A program made the position numbers and the translations under genes. From assembly GCA_028455995.1 (NCBI GenBank), contig JABELC010000001.1, forward strand, positions 3,336,501 to 3,400,500: a stretch of 64,000 nt of DNA. The letters run 5' to 3'. This document shows, piece after piece, positions 10,985 to 24,106 of the stretch (position 1 is the first letter of the stretch; each line of letters begins with the position of its first letter). The notes below the pieces were generated by a model. The model was given only the letters and a program-made list of their open reading frames with translations. It was not told the DNA's origin and did no database searches. This DNA is from Scleromitrula shiraiana. Lineage: Eukaryota; Ascomycota; Leotiomycetes; Helotiales; Sclerotiniaceae.

Positions 10985-13111
10985 AGGATTGGAACAAGAT
11001 TGATCTACCAAATCGTAGTTTTAATGGTAAGGTTTAGATACGTACTTGTATAAGATTGAATGTTTGATAGATGGAATAGGAAAGGATAATAAAGATTTAA
11101 GATTGAAGATTGAAGATTGAAGATTTGAAGAAAAAGGAACGACGAGAATGTATCTAGAGAGGGAAATGATTTTCCTTTTCGTTGAACCTAGCTAGGAAGT
11201 TATGGGATAGACGGGTAGAGAGATCAGATCAGATTGATGAATCAAATCCAGAAAGAAGATGAGAAATACGATATTAGAGAGAAAAGAGAAAAAAGAACGG
11301 GGCAGCTTTTGGATTTTTTTTTTAAAAAAAATAAAACAACAAGGCTGAAACGATTTAAATGTTGTGTAATAATAATAATATTATATTTAATAATAATAAA
11401 TATAAATATTATATTATTATTATATTATTATATTATTATGATTACTTTTCATTACGAGTATGATAGTTTTCTGTTTTAAGTATTTTTCTTGATGAGAATT
11501 TTATTATTATATATTAGTATTATCATGATAGTACTCGAGTATATTATATTTTTAATACTTTTGGTGGTAATGGTTTGATTTATTACTATTTATTATTATT
11601 TTGAATGTACTCCGTCCGTATTTCCTTTCTTTTACTCTCCTCTAGTTCTAGTTATTATTATTATTATATGCTAACTTGCACAAGTGGTGTCTCTCAGGGC
11701 TCCTCCCTTTCCTCTATTCTCCTAGTCAGGTACGGATGGGTCTCTTTTTTTTATTTATTTTGATGGATACCTACATACGAAGTAGTATGTACAGTATTAA
11801 GATAGCCCTGGTTGGGGGGTTTAACTTAATCACGTCAAGAAGTAAAATAACTTGGTAATATGATTGAGATAGAAAAAAAAGGAGAACCTAACTGACTAAC
11901 TGACTAACTGACTAACTAACTCACTGACTGACTGATAGATGCGAGTCATGAAATTGGGTATCAAGACCAATATGAGATCAAAGTGGCTGTACTTGAAGTT
12001 TTTGATAATACAATTAATTACCTAGGTACCGATGTATTGTATAGTACATTTACAACTTTACTCATTTTCCCTTCCCTTCCCATCCCTTCCCATCCTATCC
12101 TATCCAATTCATTCCGACTCTAATCTCTCATTGAAATTCTTGAATCAAGAATACTATTCATCCTCCCCTCCCCTCTTCCTCCAAAAAACCCAAGGTGACA
12201 TTTCCCATCCACGAGTGATCCAATTAGTTAAATTACCATTTGGATTTGCACAGGGAACGGGCGGCCATGGCGGCCATGGCGGTATTAGGAGAAGTAATGT
12301 AAATGTAATCCCAAACGGCGCGGCGCAGCACAGCGCAGTAGTGTAGTTCGTTCTTTCACTTTACTTTACTTTACTTTACTTTACTTTACTTTGCTTGCTT
12401 TACTCTGTTTCGTTTCAGGGGGAAAACTTCAAGAGAACGCATTCTGTCTGACCTTGATTTCCCCCCCCCCTCCCATAGATCCTTAAACGTTTGTCTACCC
12501 ATCGTATCACAAACACAACCACAACATCAAATTACCATACTACTACTGTACTATATACTTTACTACAATTCATTTATACATTAGTACAGTACTTAATTTG
12601 AGTAGTGCCGCGCTGCGTGCAGTTATTCGGGGATTATTTGTTTTGTTTTGAAGACCTCCCTGGATAAATATGTATGTAGGTAGCTTCGGTTCTATCCGAT
12701 TATGATGGATAAATAGATCGAACTATACCATTCGGTGCCTGCATATATTATAGTACAAGTAAATATAATTTTATATCGAGATTTCAAACAATATATAAAT
12801 ACTTTCCTATCCTCTCCGTACATATATAAGAATAAGATCTCTCCCAAAGTAACATCCTATATATCCATTTCATCCTTCCCAAATCCTTTAATCCAGGAGC
12901 CAACTCCAATGACCATCCTATACCATATAAAAATGCCCAAGGGGTATTTATAATTCCTATTCCAATGCTCCTTTCCTTTAACCAAAAAAATGTGGAAGAT
13001 CCAGATACATTATATGTCAGAATAAACGCCATTGATGAACACCAGATTGTCCCCCTCCTCATTATCATATTCAAAGTAATTCATCCATCCCTCCCATTTA
13101 CCCCCCACAAT
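10801..13111. repeat. Intergenic region with microsatellites (ARF6 promoter side)
   Basis: About 2.3 kb without a supported gene. It holds TATCG/TATTG units at about 10880-10912, a GATA tract at 10953-10981, GATTGAA repeats at about 11098-11125, ATT-rich DNA at 11365-11660, CTAACTGA units at 11891-11937, a C10 run at about 12462-12471, and TTTAC units at about 12356-12392. GGCGGCCATGGCGGCCATGG at 12261-12280 is a small GC-rich tandem repeat. The short ORFs at 12784-13074 look like AT-rich chance frames. Confidence 0.55.
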
Positions 13112-14127
13112 CTATCCCGAATGATCTAGAACAAATCTTCTCTCAACCTCTTTAGTAGAATCTTCATCCCCATCAAAGATCAATCGAACCCTACTCCCAT
13201 CATCAAGCATAGCCTTAACCTCCGCCCGATAAAAAGTCGTAGTCTCAGGATAAAGAGCTAATACTCTCTTTCCAGGTTCATAAGGTCCAAGTATAGCATC
13301 ATCCGGAGGAATTGGGCACATGGATGAAGCCGATGTAAGAAAATCCCTCTGTTGCTTCCCCTCATCAGGTGCAACATCTTCAACCTTATATCGTCGACTT
13401 TTCCCCTCCCCAATAACTCGTGTAACCTTCCCTTGAATCCAGTCTGTTTCCGTATGTCCAAATTCCGGTTTGGGTTTAAATGCCACCTCTTGATTTCGAG
13501 AAAACTCAATCTTTTTCGATCCACTACTACTACTGCCTCCAAATTCCCCGCTTTCGTTCTTTCGAGGTGTATCTTTTCCTTTTGGTGGTAAGCTACTGGT
13601 TCTGCCATTTCCAATCTTTCGAACATGTTTATTCTCCGCCGGTGATGGGATAGGTGAATCGTTAGATCCATCGAAATCCGTAACGCTTGATCTTCCGTGT
13701 GATTCACGTGGAGCTGATCCTCTTTCCATTTCACTTGATTTAACTAATGCTGATAGTAAAGTTAACTTCTCGGCGACGGATCGTATATCGTAGGCTGTAG
13801 CTTCGGATAGTTTAACTCCTTTTCGAATGTAGCTGCTAAGTTCATCCATTGCAGTAATAGCAGGATCTTATTCAAAATGTTAGATTTATACCTCATTGAA
13901 AACATATTATTCTATTGGTACTCACTAATTCCATTACTTATTTGTTCTGTTATTATAGTTTCCTTCGAAATGATAGTATCAGGAATATCCGCCTCAAATT
14001 GTTTTTCATCGGCTTTAATCTTCGCTATAGATTGACAAATCTCAGCCCATAATGCAGCCTCTTCACCCCTCTCATGATTTCCAGTACGAGCTCCCCCTCG
14101 TGGTTGACGTCTTGCTTGAGAAGACAT
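13112..14127 (-). CDS. sgf29: SAGA complex subunit SGF29 (tandem Tudor reader)
   Basis: Chromatin reader that binds H3K4me2/3 and belongs to the histone acetyltransferase module of SAGA. Exons 13926-14127 and 13112-13866 with a 59-nt intron (GTGAGT...AAG); 318 aa. The N-terminal half is helical (EEAALWAEICQSIAKIKADEKQ) and spans the splice junction (ISNG-INPAITAMDELSSYIR). A Ser-rich linker with KHVRKIGNGRTSSLPPKGK follows. The C-terminal 130 residues form the SGF29 Tudor domain: GSKKIEFSRNQEVAFKP, DWIQGKVTRVIGEGKSRRYK, DVAPDE, RVLALYPETTTFYRAEV and RLIFDGDED. DVAPDE and YPETTTFY are characteristic of the methyl-lysine pocket region. An upstream in-frame ATG at 14184 would add 19 residues; I prefer the ATG at 14127 because GATAAAATGTCT is a better context. 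Confidence 0.93.
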
Positions 14128-15656
14128 TTTATCTAAATAGCCCTTGCTATTTTCGATTTGTTTCACCAACCCTGGGCGGACCATGTTAGCAATGCAATTG
14201 ATCTTTTACTTCTTTAATAGACTCCCCAAATTCAATCTATATAGTGAAAGCGGGAATTTGCCTGCCAGGATAGAATTGTAACTCTTCTTCCCGACATATA
14301 AGAAGGTAAAATCATGATTGATCAAACAGAACACTTCTTCTTTTATCCAGCAGGCAGGTATTAAAACATGCAAGATTTAGGAGGGGAGTTACTTACTTGT
14401 CTGTGGGTATACTTGGACCCGCTCCTACTTCAAATGAGGAATAAACTTTTCGTATATTATTATTATTCTCATGTAATTATTGTAGCTGCTACCAATTGAA
14501 ATATCGAATTTAAAACTTTAGATACTACCCCGTGGATTGTCTATCGGGTAGATATGAGAAATAAAAATTATAAAATAAAATAGAATAAGATAAAATAATA
14601 CTAAAATATAAAACGAGCGGTGGATAATATTTGCAGATGTAGATGAATCATTAATAAATGGTAAATTTGTGGGAAAAGGGTTCGAGGATGATGAAAATAA
14701 TATGGGTTTTTCTAGTTGAAGTGGAGAAATTGATTTGAGATGAATTATTGTATGGATTGGATTGAATTGGATTGAATTGGATTGTGGAGATAAATTGAAA
14801 CAGAAGAAAAGGATGATGGAAGAGTGGGGGGGGGGGGGAAAGGTGGTGGCCGGGTGGGTAGATGGATATGGTTGTAAGTTGTAGTTGTGATTGTGGTTGT
14901 GATTGTGGTGGGTAGATGGTATGAAGGGGTTCGAGATAGAAGTGGGTGATGGTAATAAATGGTGTGAAGGGGCAAAGTATGCGAGATGTGGTATGCGATA
15001 TGTCATATGCGATTGTTATTAGTTGAAGGTGGAGCGATATAATGAAAAGGAAGTTGAAGATTGAATTATGATTCTATATTCCCTTTCTGTGCTATTCTAA
15101 TATAAATATTGGATGAGAGTATCAGTATAATATCCAAACATAATTCAAGCATCGAAGAGAAGGTCGAGATTTATGATGGTCTCGAGATGGCATTGGGATA
15201 TATATCTATATAGCAATTAAATCAATTAACATTTGGACTTGGCATTGAGAAGGCTATGAATATGAATTACCTATAAAGAGTAACTCATTTCCAGCCTCTT
15301 CAGCCTTGCATATCCAAATATATCATTGGTTCATTTTACACTCAGTGTGAAGATCATTCGTCCATCACCTTACCTAATCTAAAAGTAAATCATCTAGAGC
15401 GGGGTGTTTAGGTGGAATTTTTATATTAGAATAGATTCATTCATTTGGTGACGAACATTCTATTCAGCCGAGAGCTCGAAAGCTTCACTGTACGACTTCA
15501 TGATTCTGTAACACTTTTCTTTTCCTTATTAAATAAAAATAACGAATGTAACGAGATAATACCACTCAAATCAATCAATCTCTCAAACTATCTTTATCTA
15601 TTCCAAGTCTATACTATACGCCTCTTCTTCTACTCAACTATATCAATACATTCAAA
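14128..15656. other. Divergent spacer between SGF29 and PMI
   Basis: About 1.5 kb of mixed low-complexity sequence. GGATTGAATT units lie at about 14755-14785, a G12 run at 14827-14838 and GATTGTGGTTGTGATT repeats near 14887-14906. The frame open at 14518-15006 on the minus strand is Pro/His/Asn-rich and follows these repeats, so I treat it as chance. It probably holds the promoters of both divergent genes. Confidence 0.5.
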
Positions 15657-17100
15657 ATGCAAGTACCATTAATTAGACTCCAATGTGGAGTAAATAGCTA
15701 TGATTGGGGTAAAGTAGGATCAGATTCAGCTGCTGCTAAATTTGCTGCTGCTACTCCTACAGATGACTTTTCTATTCAAGAAGAAAAACCATATGCTGAG
15801 GTTAGTTATTGAATTCCTTCCTCCACCATGTTTTCCCCTCTCTTCGGTCAACATGAGGACCGTTTTATTGATACTCTTATAGCTATGGATGGGAACACAT
15901 CCTTCAAACCCTTCCAAAGATGTTTCTACCAAACGTACATTACTCGACCTCGTACAAGATAATGAAGCCCTTCTTTCCAAAGATATCAGTGATAAATTCG
16001 GTCAAAAGTTACCGTTCCTATTCAAGGTTCTATCCATCGGAAAAGCACTCAGTATTCAGGCGCATCCAAACAAGAAGCTCGCAGAACAGTTACATGCTAA
16101 GGATAGTAAGAATTATCCCGATGATAATCATAAACCTGAGATGACAATCGCTATTACACCTTTCGATGGATTATGTGGATTCAGACCTTTAGCTGAAATT
16201 TCTCATTTTCTTTCTACTATTCCATCATTGAAACAATTGATCGGGGAATCGGAAGTGGAAACATATCAATCTGCGATTAAAGGTCAAGAAACATCGGATA
16301 AGCCAGAGGATGAGGAAAATAACAAGAAGGCTTTACAAAAGGTTTTCGGCGCATTGATGAATGCTAAGAAAGAGGATATCGAAGCTGCAAGCAAGGAATT
16401 GGTTTCATCTGCGGAAAAAGAGGGAGAGAACTTTGCTGCAGGTGGTGGTCCTTCAAATGATGGTCAAGAATTGGCGGATCTCGTCATCAGATTGAACAAA
16501 CAATTTCCAGGTGATATCGGATTATTCGTATTTTTCTTCTTGAATTATGTGAAACTTGAGGTTGGAGAAGCAATGTTCTTGAAGGCAGATGATATTCATG
16601 CATACTTGAGTGGAGATATCATTGAGTGTATGGCGGCATCTGATAATGTCGTCAGAGCTGGATTTACACCAAAATTCAAGGATGTCGACACTCTTATATC
16701 AATGTTGACATATTCTTATGCACCAATTTCGGAACAGAAGATGGAACCAGTCGATTATCCATATGCTACTCTAAATGCAGCCGCATATTCATCTGCATCT
16801 TCCACTATCCTATACGATCCACCAATTGCGGAGTTCAGTGTGGTCAAGACTGATCTTAAGAAGAAGGGAGCTAAGGCTACATTTGAACAAATTTCTGGAC
16901 CTAGTATATTCATCTGTACTTCTGGAAATGGAAAGATCAGTGTTGGACCTAAGGTTGAAGAAGTTAAACCTGGTTGTGTTTACTTTGTTGGAGCTACAGC
17001 AGAAGTTGTACTGGAGAGTGATGATGACGAGTTCACTACATTCAAAGCTTTTTGTGAATTGCAAGGCAAGGAGGATGCTGATGGAAAGGAAAAGCTATGA
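15657..17100 (+). CDS. PMI1: Mannose-6-phosphate isomerase (type I)
   Basis: Zinc-dependent cytosolic enzyme interconverting fructose-6-P and mannose-6-P, the entry to GDP-mannose for glycosylation and cell-wall mannans. Exons 15657-15800 and 15883-17100, one 82-nt intron, 453 aa. The start MQVPLIRLQCGVNSYDWGK is the usual type I N terminus. PYAE-LWMGTHPSNPS spans the splice site. IQAHPNKKLAEQLH provides zinc ligands (Q107, H109). GFRPLAEI and the second signature DDIHAYLSGDIIECMAASDN, followed by VVRAGFTPKF, contribute the further ligand His and active-site residues. Phe in AGFTPKF is a mild variant of the more usual Leu. The C-terminal cupin-like part (GPSIFICTSGNGKISVG) is complete. A short upstream leader precedes TTCAAAATGC. 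Intact housekeeping gene. Confidence 0.95.
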
Positions 17101-18703
17101 GAGATTTGACGATGATCACCTTATTAATACACACAAGTAGAGCTCACAACCCTTCCAAGTTACGATTTCATGAACCAAGAACGATTCTTCAAATCACGAT
17201 TGTCTTTCAGGCTCTTTGACTTTTTGCCTCTTCCCTGTTACTCCATCTTTTTTTCGCATACAGAGAGAGCTCACTTATGCATTCATATGAAACCTTGTTC
17301 TAGTCCTTGCACTTCGCTCGATTTCCGCGATCTTCATTCAAATATCTAGAGATATTTACATGTAATACTGCAAGTGCTTTTGATGAACTATCTGCATTGT
17401 GTTCAACGGGGCAAAATACAAAGAGACATCCTGCCAAGGGTTTTGTACGAACAGCTAAGCCTATAGGATATTGGCAGGTAACAAACAAATCCCGCTCTTC
17501 AAAGACTGAGTCATAAGGAGAGTAGATCGTGAAATATGGATTTGAGATGGTGAAAACTCGGCTTATTTATTTCATCCTAATCGATGATCGAAGCTTCATC
17601 CTATCAACCGGTGGAGAATTCAACGTTCTCGAGTTGAGGTGCCAAAATCTTGGACACAATGAATATAGTTATTTTATTGTAGACTGGAATTTCGAGAGCT
17701 AATTTGCCTTTGTTGGGGGTAGCTAGATAGCACAGTAGGTAATAAGGGGCTCTTAATGATTGGGCAAATGAAGAACTATATCAAAGGGATGCGGTAATTA
17801 AATCTCTTCGGAAAGAGGCTCAACCAGTCAAAGGGTTTCTATTCATCTAAAGAGCCTCAGCCACGTGAAAAAAAAAACCCAGAATGTGAAAGAACTCATT
17901 CACCCCTGAAAGAGAATGTACCAGAAACACACCATAACATTTTCATACCATACATTAACTGAACGTTGTAAATTTGAGTGAGATTACTTTGTTAACATTC
18001 ATTTAGTATATTGAATGTGAATTGAAATCTTAGTGTGTTGAACGTCTAACGTCTAACAAATGCCGCTATACATCGTGTAAGCTGCAAACATACGGAGCTT
18101 ACCCTTCATGTAAGGGACAATATCAATGAAGAAGAAAAAGAAAACCCTCTCCTTTGATTCTCTAGTGAGAACATCGGAGACAACCAATCCGGGATCGAGA
18201 TCTGCCGATTATCTCGAGTTGTATATAACATGAATGTCAGGATGCATTCTATCTAGTCATAGCCTCATGAGTTATTTTGATATTGCGGAGATATAACTCC
18301 TCATCATTACTGTTATAGGTCATCATATAACAACGGGCGAATAGAACTTCAAAACTCCTCGTTTGGAGGAATTCAGAACTCGTATGACGGGGCGAGATCT
18401 TTGATTTTACGTATAATTTACTGCGTGTTATACCCCTCAATTGAAATTGGGGGCCCTCATTGTATCTAATTTGAAATCTTGATCCATCTGGGAGAGAAAA
18501 GAGATCCGAAATCTTAGAGCCCTTCTTTTCTTCTCTTATATCGCCACTGCAACTTTCCTTACACTTTACACCTTACACCTTGTTCCGGTTCCCTACAAAC
18601 CACACAAGAAACTCAAATCCCAAGCATTGCCAGCTTCAGCTGTTAGTATTGATACAACTTTAACATCAATTGCAACAGATCATCGTATTCAACCTCCTAC
18701 AAA
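17101..18703. other. Spacer, no gene seen
   Basis: About 1.6 kb between PMI and the oxygenase gene. Composition is normal and short ORFs are not protein-like. The last 200 bp (18500-18700) are CT-rich and likely the core promoter and leader of the downstream gene. Confidence 0.5.
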
Positions 18704-20199
18704 ATGCCCACCCCAGCTTATTTCTCTAAATACCCTCCTTTCCCGACCGACGTCCCAATTGCGGCTGTTCCTGTTCTCTCTTACGCAAATCTTGTTGCTG
18801 GCGATAGAGATGAGTCGGATGCTCTTTTCGCAGCTAGTCGTGGAATAGGCTTGTAAGAAAATTCGAATGAACCCTCCCATCCCACTCCCCTTTCTGAGAA
18901 TCTCATATCCAAATCCTTTTAAGTGGTCTATTACTAACTTACGATTGTCTCATCATATCATAGCTTCCAGCTTGATTTAACAGGATCAAAGTTTGGAGAG
19001 AGTTTCGTGAAGAATACAGAACATATGTTTGATTTGAATGAGGAGTTATATTCGCTTCCTACCGAGAAACTCATGGAATGCGCATATAATCCTCCCAAAT
19101 CACTTTTTGGGTATGTCATTTACTTCAACTTTTCCCTCACCACCTATCCTCAGATTCACCTTCATCATCACCAGAAGAATAAGTCAAACTAAACCTCATC
19201 TCAACATTTATAGCTACAAGCCCCTCGGCTACCACAAAATCGGCAACACAGGTGATCGAAACGAACTTTACGGCATCAGTCGCGATGATATCTTCGATGT
19301 ATCCGAGCGTCTCCCAAATCCAGCTTGTATCGAACGTGAACGAGCACAAATCAAATCATACATCGAGCAAGCAAACATCATCGTGCGATGTATCCTAGGA
19401 TGTTTAGAGAGAAAACTAGGTCTACAGGCCGGAAGCTTTGGAAATCTCCTAAAGCTGTGGGATAGAAGTGGAAGTATTTTGCGATTCTTGAAATATCCTC
19501 CTCAGCCGTCGAATGATCATCGCACGGCTATGATGGGTCATACGGATATTACGGCGCTTACTCTTCTGTTTAATATGACGGGGGGTCTTCAAATTCTTAA
19601 TGATGATGCTGGTGTGTATTATTTGATCTTTGCTCTTTATTCTCTTCCCTCCACAGCTTGTCATCACATACAGAGAAGAAAATAACTAACGTCTTTTAAT
19701 CCCAGACCCAAAACTCGAATCCTCATGGTCCTATATCCGTCCCCGCCCCTCAACCTGCATCGTCAACCTCGGCGACGCAATGGTAGAATGGACTGGCGGT
19801 ATCTTCCGCTCAGCCATGCACCGCGTAACCTGCGCCCCCGGCGCCCAAGCTCAAAGCACTCGCTACGTAGTCGGATATTTTGCGCGCCCAGCCGGCGACG
19901 CATTGATGAGTCGATTGGCGGAGCCGGAATACAGAGGCAGTTTGGTACCGAGGTTGAGAGAGGGCGAGGAGAAGGGGGTGATGTTGAATGCGAGGGATTG
20001 GGAGTGGTTTAAGTTGGCGAGTGTGAGGAAGGGGGATGAGGGGGGGAGTTATGGGGGACGGGCGGAGGTGGGGAAGAGGGTGGGGGAGTTGGAGTTGGAG
20101 AGGGAGAGGAATAAGGCGATGGAGATGGAGTTGGATGGGAATGAAAAGGTTATGAGGGGCTTGGAGGGGTTGTTTCAACCGGTCATTTTGGGAAATTAG
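18704..20199 (+). CDS. 2-oxoglutarate/Fe(II)-dependent oxygenase (isopenicillin-N-synthase-like)
   Basis: Non-heme iron dioxygenase. Four exons (18704-18852, 18964-19110, 19214-19611, 19706-20199) separated by GT-AG introns of 111, 103 and 94 nt; 395 aa. N-terminal DIOX_N-type part: PIAAVPVLSYANLVAGD and EHMFDLNEELYSLPTEKLM. The GYKPLGYHKIGN segment spans intron 2. In the double-stranded beta-helix core, GHTDITALTLLF carries H208 and D210, and MHRVTCAPG carries H270; R284 in STRYVVGYFARP is the likely 2-oxoglutarate ligand. The catalytic set is complete, so the enzyme is probably active. The tail (VGKRVGELELERERNKAMEM) is charged and helical. This family is frequent in secondary metabolism, but no biosynthetic neighbours are present, so the substrate is unknown. 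Confidence 0.88.
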
Positions 20200-21148
20200 T
20201 TGAGTTGGTCGTGGTGATGGTTATAGTGATGGAGGGAGGGGTTCGGATGTTGGTTATGATAGATATACATGTCGTACGCAAGTGACTAGCACCATGTAAA
20301 TTGGAATGGTAGGACCTAGGGAAGTTTTAAAAGCTTGTATTTATTGAATGAATTTTTTTTCTTAAAAAAAAGAAAATAACTTACATGTAACAACGCAATA
20401 GAATTATTGAAATCAATGGTCTGGGATATCACCGATCCAGAAATCTCGGCGGTAAATTCCCATTCAGGCAATCCCAACCGGTCGCAATGTTGTACCGTGA
20501 CGATTCATCAGCAACTAAGATTGAGGCTGGTATCACAGAAGTAAAGTTGTAGATGGGTTAATCTACGAATCTACTTACCATATTCCTTATCCCCAAAAAA
20601 TGACTCTGTTCCTTAAGTTTAAATTTTTCAGTCCACGTCTCTCCCTTACTATCAATACGTAGCACTAGCTGTGTAATAGACAAGGTCTAGGACTAGGACT
20701 AGGACTAGGACTAGGACTAGGACTGGGACTGGGACTGGGACTAGATCAAAGACACAAGGGTCATATCTCCCCGTCTTTCTAGCCGTCCAATCATGGGCAA
20801 TATCACATATAATCTATCACCTGGACGGACATGGATACGTAGATAGCTAGGTAGATAGATAGCTAGGTAGAGAGATAACCAGATTCACTGCTTGCTGACA
20901 GCGAGCCTATTGATATCGAGCTTGAATTACTGATAAGGAAAGAATATCGCTTGGGGTAGATTAGGTAGGATGGATATAATATCAAATGAGTATTGGAGAT
21001 GGTATATACCTTATCCAGTATATAACTATCCATCGATCCCTCCCTGCCTGCCTGCAAACAAACTCCACGCCCATCGTGTCATATCATATCATATCATCAT
21101 ATCATATCATATCACTAAATCGATTGATCGATAAATGAATAATAAATA
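20200..21148. repeat. Spacer with hexanucleotide repeat
   Basis: No gene. Contains about nine units of GGACTA/GGACTG at 20687-20743, degenerate GATAGCTAGGTA units at about 20837-20875, and CATAT units at 21080-21115 immediately before the permease start. Confidence 0.6.
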
Positions 21149-23246
21149 ATGGAAGAAGATCCAGAACACCAATCCATAACAGCCCGATCGATAAGGAGAC
21201 AGGTATCGGTATCGGCGGTGGATCAACACGATGAGGCGGAGTTGGAGGGGTTTGGTTATAAACAGGAGTTGAGGAGGGATTGGGGGTTGATGCATAATTT
21301 TGGGATTTCGTTTTCGATTATTGTGAGTTTTGTGGTTTTTTTTGGTTTGTTCGGTTTTGGATGGGTGGATGGGTGGGTGATGTAAGAATCTGGGATGGCG
21401 GGAGATTTTGTTTGATAGAATTGGTAGTGCTTGGGATTACATTGGAGGTTTGTGGTATATGGATGCATAGAATGTTAATTTGATTTGTATGTAGTCGGTC
21501 ATTACGGGAATTACAACATTGTTTTCTTATGGATTGATTACTGGAGGTCCTGGTGGTAAGTTTTGTTCGATTTTATACCTTCCATTCGTATGATGTTCTG
21601 GGAAGAGCTAGAATCTAATGCATATGGGACAAAATTAGTTATGTCGGTTGGATGGATCGTGGTATCATTCTTCACATTTATCATCGCTTTAAGTATGGCG
21701 GAAATTGTATCTGCTATTCCAACTGCGGGTGGACCTTATTATTGGGCTGCTTTACTTGCTCCGAAGAATCATTCGGCTTTTGCTTCTTGGATTACTGGAT
21801 GGTATGTATTTTTTTAGCCCATTCAAGAGTTATTATCTCTATACCAGTGAACATTTTCTAACACTCGCATCTCTTCACAGGTTCAACTTCCTAGGTCAAG
21901 TAGCTGTAACAACAGGAATAAGTTTTGGTCTCGCAGGTTTAATATCAACAACTGCAACAATCAAATCATCATATACACCCAGCGCACCCAAAACCATCGG
22001 AATCTATGCCGCCATTCTCCTTTCCCATGGATTAATCAATACATTCGGAGTTCACGTTCTCCGATATCTAAACAATACATCCATATTGCTTCACTCTTTG
22101 GGTGTAACATCCATCGCTATCGCCGTCCTTGCAAAAGCTCCTACTCATCGAAGTGCTCAATTCGTATTCGCTACATTCTATGATGGGACAGGCGTGGATC
22201 CAAGTCCGGGTTGGAGTGTTAGAGCTAGTCCGGTTTATGTAGCTTGTTGTGGTGTATTGATGGCTCAATATACGTTAACGGGATTCGATGCATCGGCACA
22301 TCTTTCTGAGGAAACTAGAAATGCATCTTGGAGTGCTCCAATTGGGGTTATATCATCTGTTGGATTTTCCGCTTTGTTTGGATTTTTCGTCATTCTTTCC
22401 TTTCTATTTTCAATACAGGATTTTGATAACACTGTAGGAAGTGAGTATGGTCAACCAGTGATTCAAATTCTAGTAGATATTTTTGGGACGGATGGTGCGG
22501 TTGTTTTGATGTGTTTGATTATGATTTGTGTGTGGCATTGTGGTCTTTTCTCAATGACATCGAATTCAAGAATGATGTTTGCTTTTTCGAGAGATGGTGG
22601 TATCGTAAGTTCTCCTATTGTATTTTCACTCACATGATTGGTATCCCCACTTACATTGTGATAGCCAAGTTTCTTCCACAAAGTAGATGATAGATTTCGA
22701 TCTCCCATCAGAACAGTCTGGTTAGCCGCATTCCTAGCATTTTGTCTTGCTCTTCCATCTCTAGGATCCTCGGTTGCTTTTGCAGCCGCTACTAGTATCG
22801 CCACAATCGGTTTATATATATCCTATGGAACACCAATCCTCATAGGACTTATATATTCCAAGGAATTTTCCGCAAGAAAAGGACCCTTCAATCTTGGGGT
22901 TCTCTCAAGACCAATTGCTCTTATTGCGGTTTGTTGGATAGCTTTTATTACAGTAATTTTCTGTCTACCAACTACCAACCCGGTGACTAGCCAGACAGTA
23001 AATTATACAGTTGTTGCAGTAGGTATTATTGCGATTGGAGCAATTGGAGCTTGGATTTTTTGGGCCAGGAAATGGTTTGTGGGTCCAAAGGCAGAGATTG
23101 AAGCAGCGGAGAGATTGGGTATTGATGTTGGAGAGCCAGGAGCTTTGGAGAAGGCTGTGATAGATGGGAAGGTTGATTTGGGTGAGCGTGGTAGTGGTAG
23201 TGGTAGTGGTGAGAGAGTGGGTGATAGTAAGGGAATTGATTCATAG
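21149..23246 (+). CDS. APC-superfamily amino-acid/GABA/choline permease
   Basis: Membrane permease of the fungal amino acid/choline transporter group (Uga4/Hnm1-like), 567 aa, about 12 helices. Five exons: 21149-21322, 21495-21555, 21639-21801, 21881-22604 and 22665-23246, all GT-AG with consistent phases. N-terminal hydrophilic part, then ELRRDWGLMHNFGISFSII leading into SVITGITTLFSYGLITGGPG (TM1, broken by intron 1), SMAEIVSAIPTAGGPYYWAA (the conserved APC signature), a FDASAHLSEETRNAS loop, SRDGGI before intron 4 and PSFFHKV after it, as in this subfamily. The C-terminal tail is hydrophilic and ends in a short GSGSG run. The gene looks complete. The substrate (GABA, choline or other amino acids) cannot be decided from the sequence. 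Confidence 0.9.
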
Positions 23247-24106
23247 AAAGGTACTTATTAACTACCTAGGAATACTGTTTAAACAATTTAGGGTGAGGAA
23301 AGGACAGGATGAACGAATTCTTTAATAGATACCCAAGAAATATATGAATTCAGAACTACTTGACCTGATATATCATACTAGGATGGTAATATCATATTGA
23401 AAGAGTGAGTTTCTATATTCTTTTCCAGAGCTGCATGATATACATGCATTCACGGGCCGTATAATGTCATCCTCGTATCAGCTCGAAATCAGTTAATCCA
23501 GCTGCCTAGATAGACATGATGGAAAAGTGTCGGAAAAGGTTCGCTGTTATTGAGACAACCATTCATTGAACTTATAGTACAGTATATTCGAGTCAATGTT
23601 TGAGTGAATGATATAGACTTGAGATTAGATGATGATATGCCAATGGTAACAGATATATGTGTGTGAATTTTTCTTACTGAATGTATCGATACGTATACTC
23701 AGTATTAATAATCGATTGCTATCTGCAGGATTTGTACTTCGGTATGGTATTAATTAATATTGCTCACGTAGTCACTCAGATAGATAATATTGATGATGAT
23801 GCTTACATGAGCCACCCACCTACAAATAAAGCGACCTCGGTGTGTCGGAGTATCGGAGCTTAAGCCATTAATAAGACTAATAATTTGTTCCCCTCCACTC
23901 CAACCGATTTTATAAGGAATTATTAGGAATTAGGAATTAGGAATCAATTGTTAAACCATCCGCCTTCAATACATATATGTTATTTGCGCCGGTTGAATAT
24001 AATACTTCTCTCCTCTTACTTTCTTATTCTTCTTTCCTCTCTCTTACTAAATCTTGAATGATTATATCCTCTTCTTTATAAAAGTTCAAACAATATACTC
24101 TCAAAT
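23247..24106. other. Spacer, no gene seen
   Basis: About 860 bp between the permease and RIB1. Contains GGAATTA units (about 23917-23943) and a TC-rich stretch (24000-24060) that is likely the RIB1 leader. No RNA gene recognised. Confidence 0.5.

Noticed and set aside
14518..15006. 162-codon minus-strand Pro/His/Asn-rich ORF
   Set aside because: Follows GATTGTGGTTGTGATT and GGATTGAATT repeats; no conserved feature.
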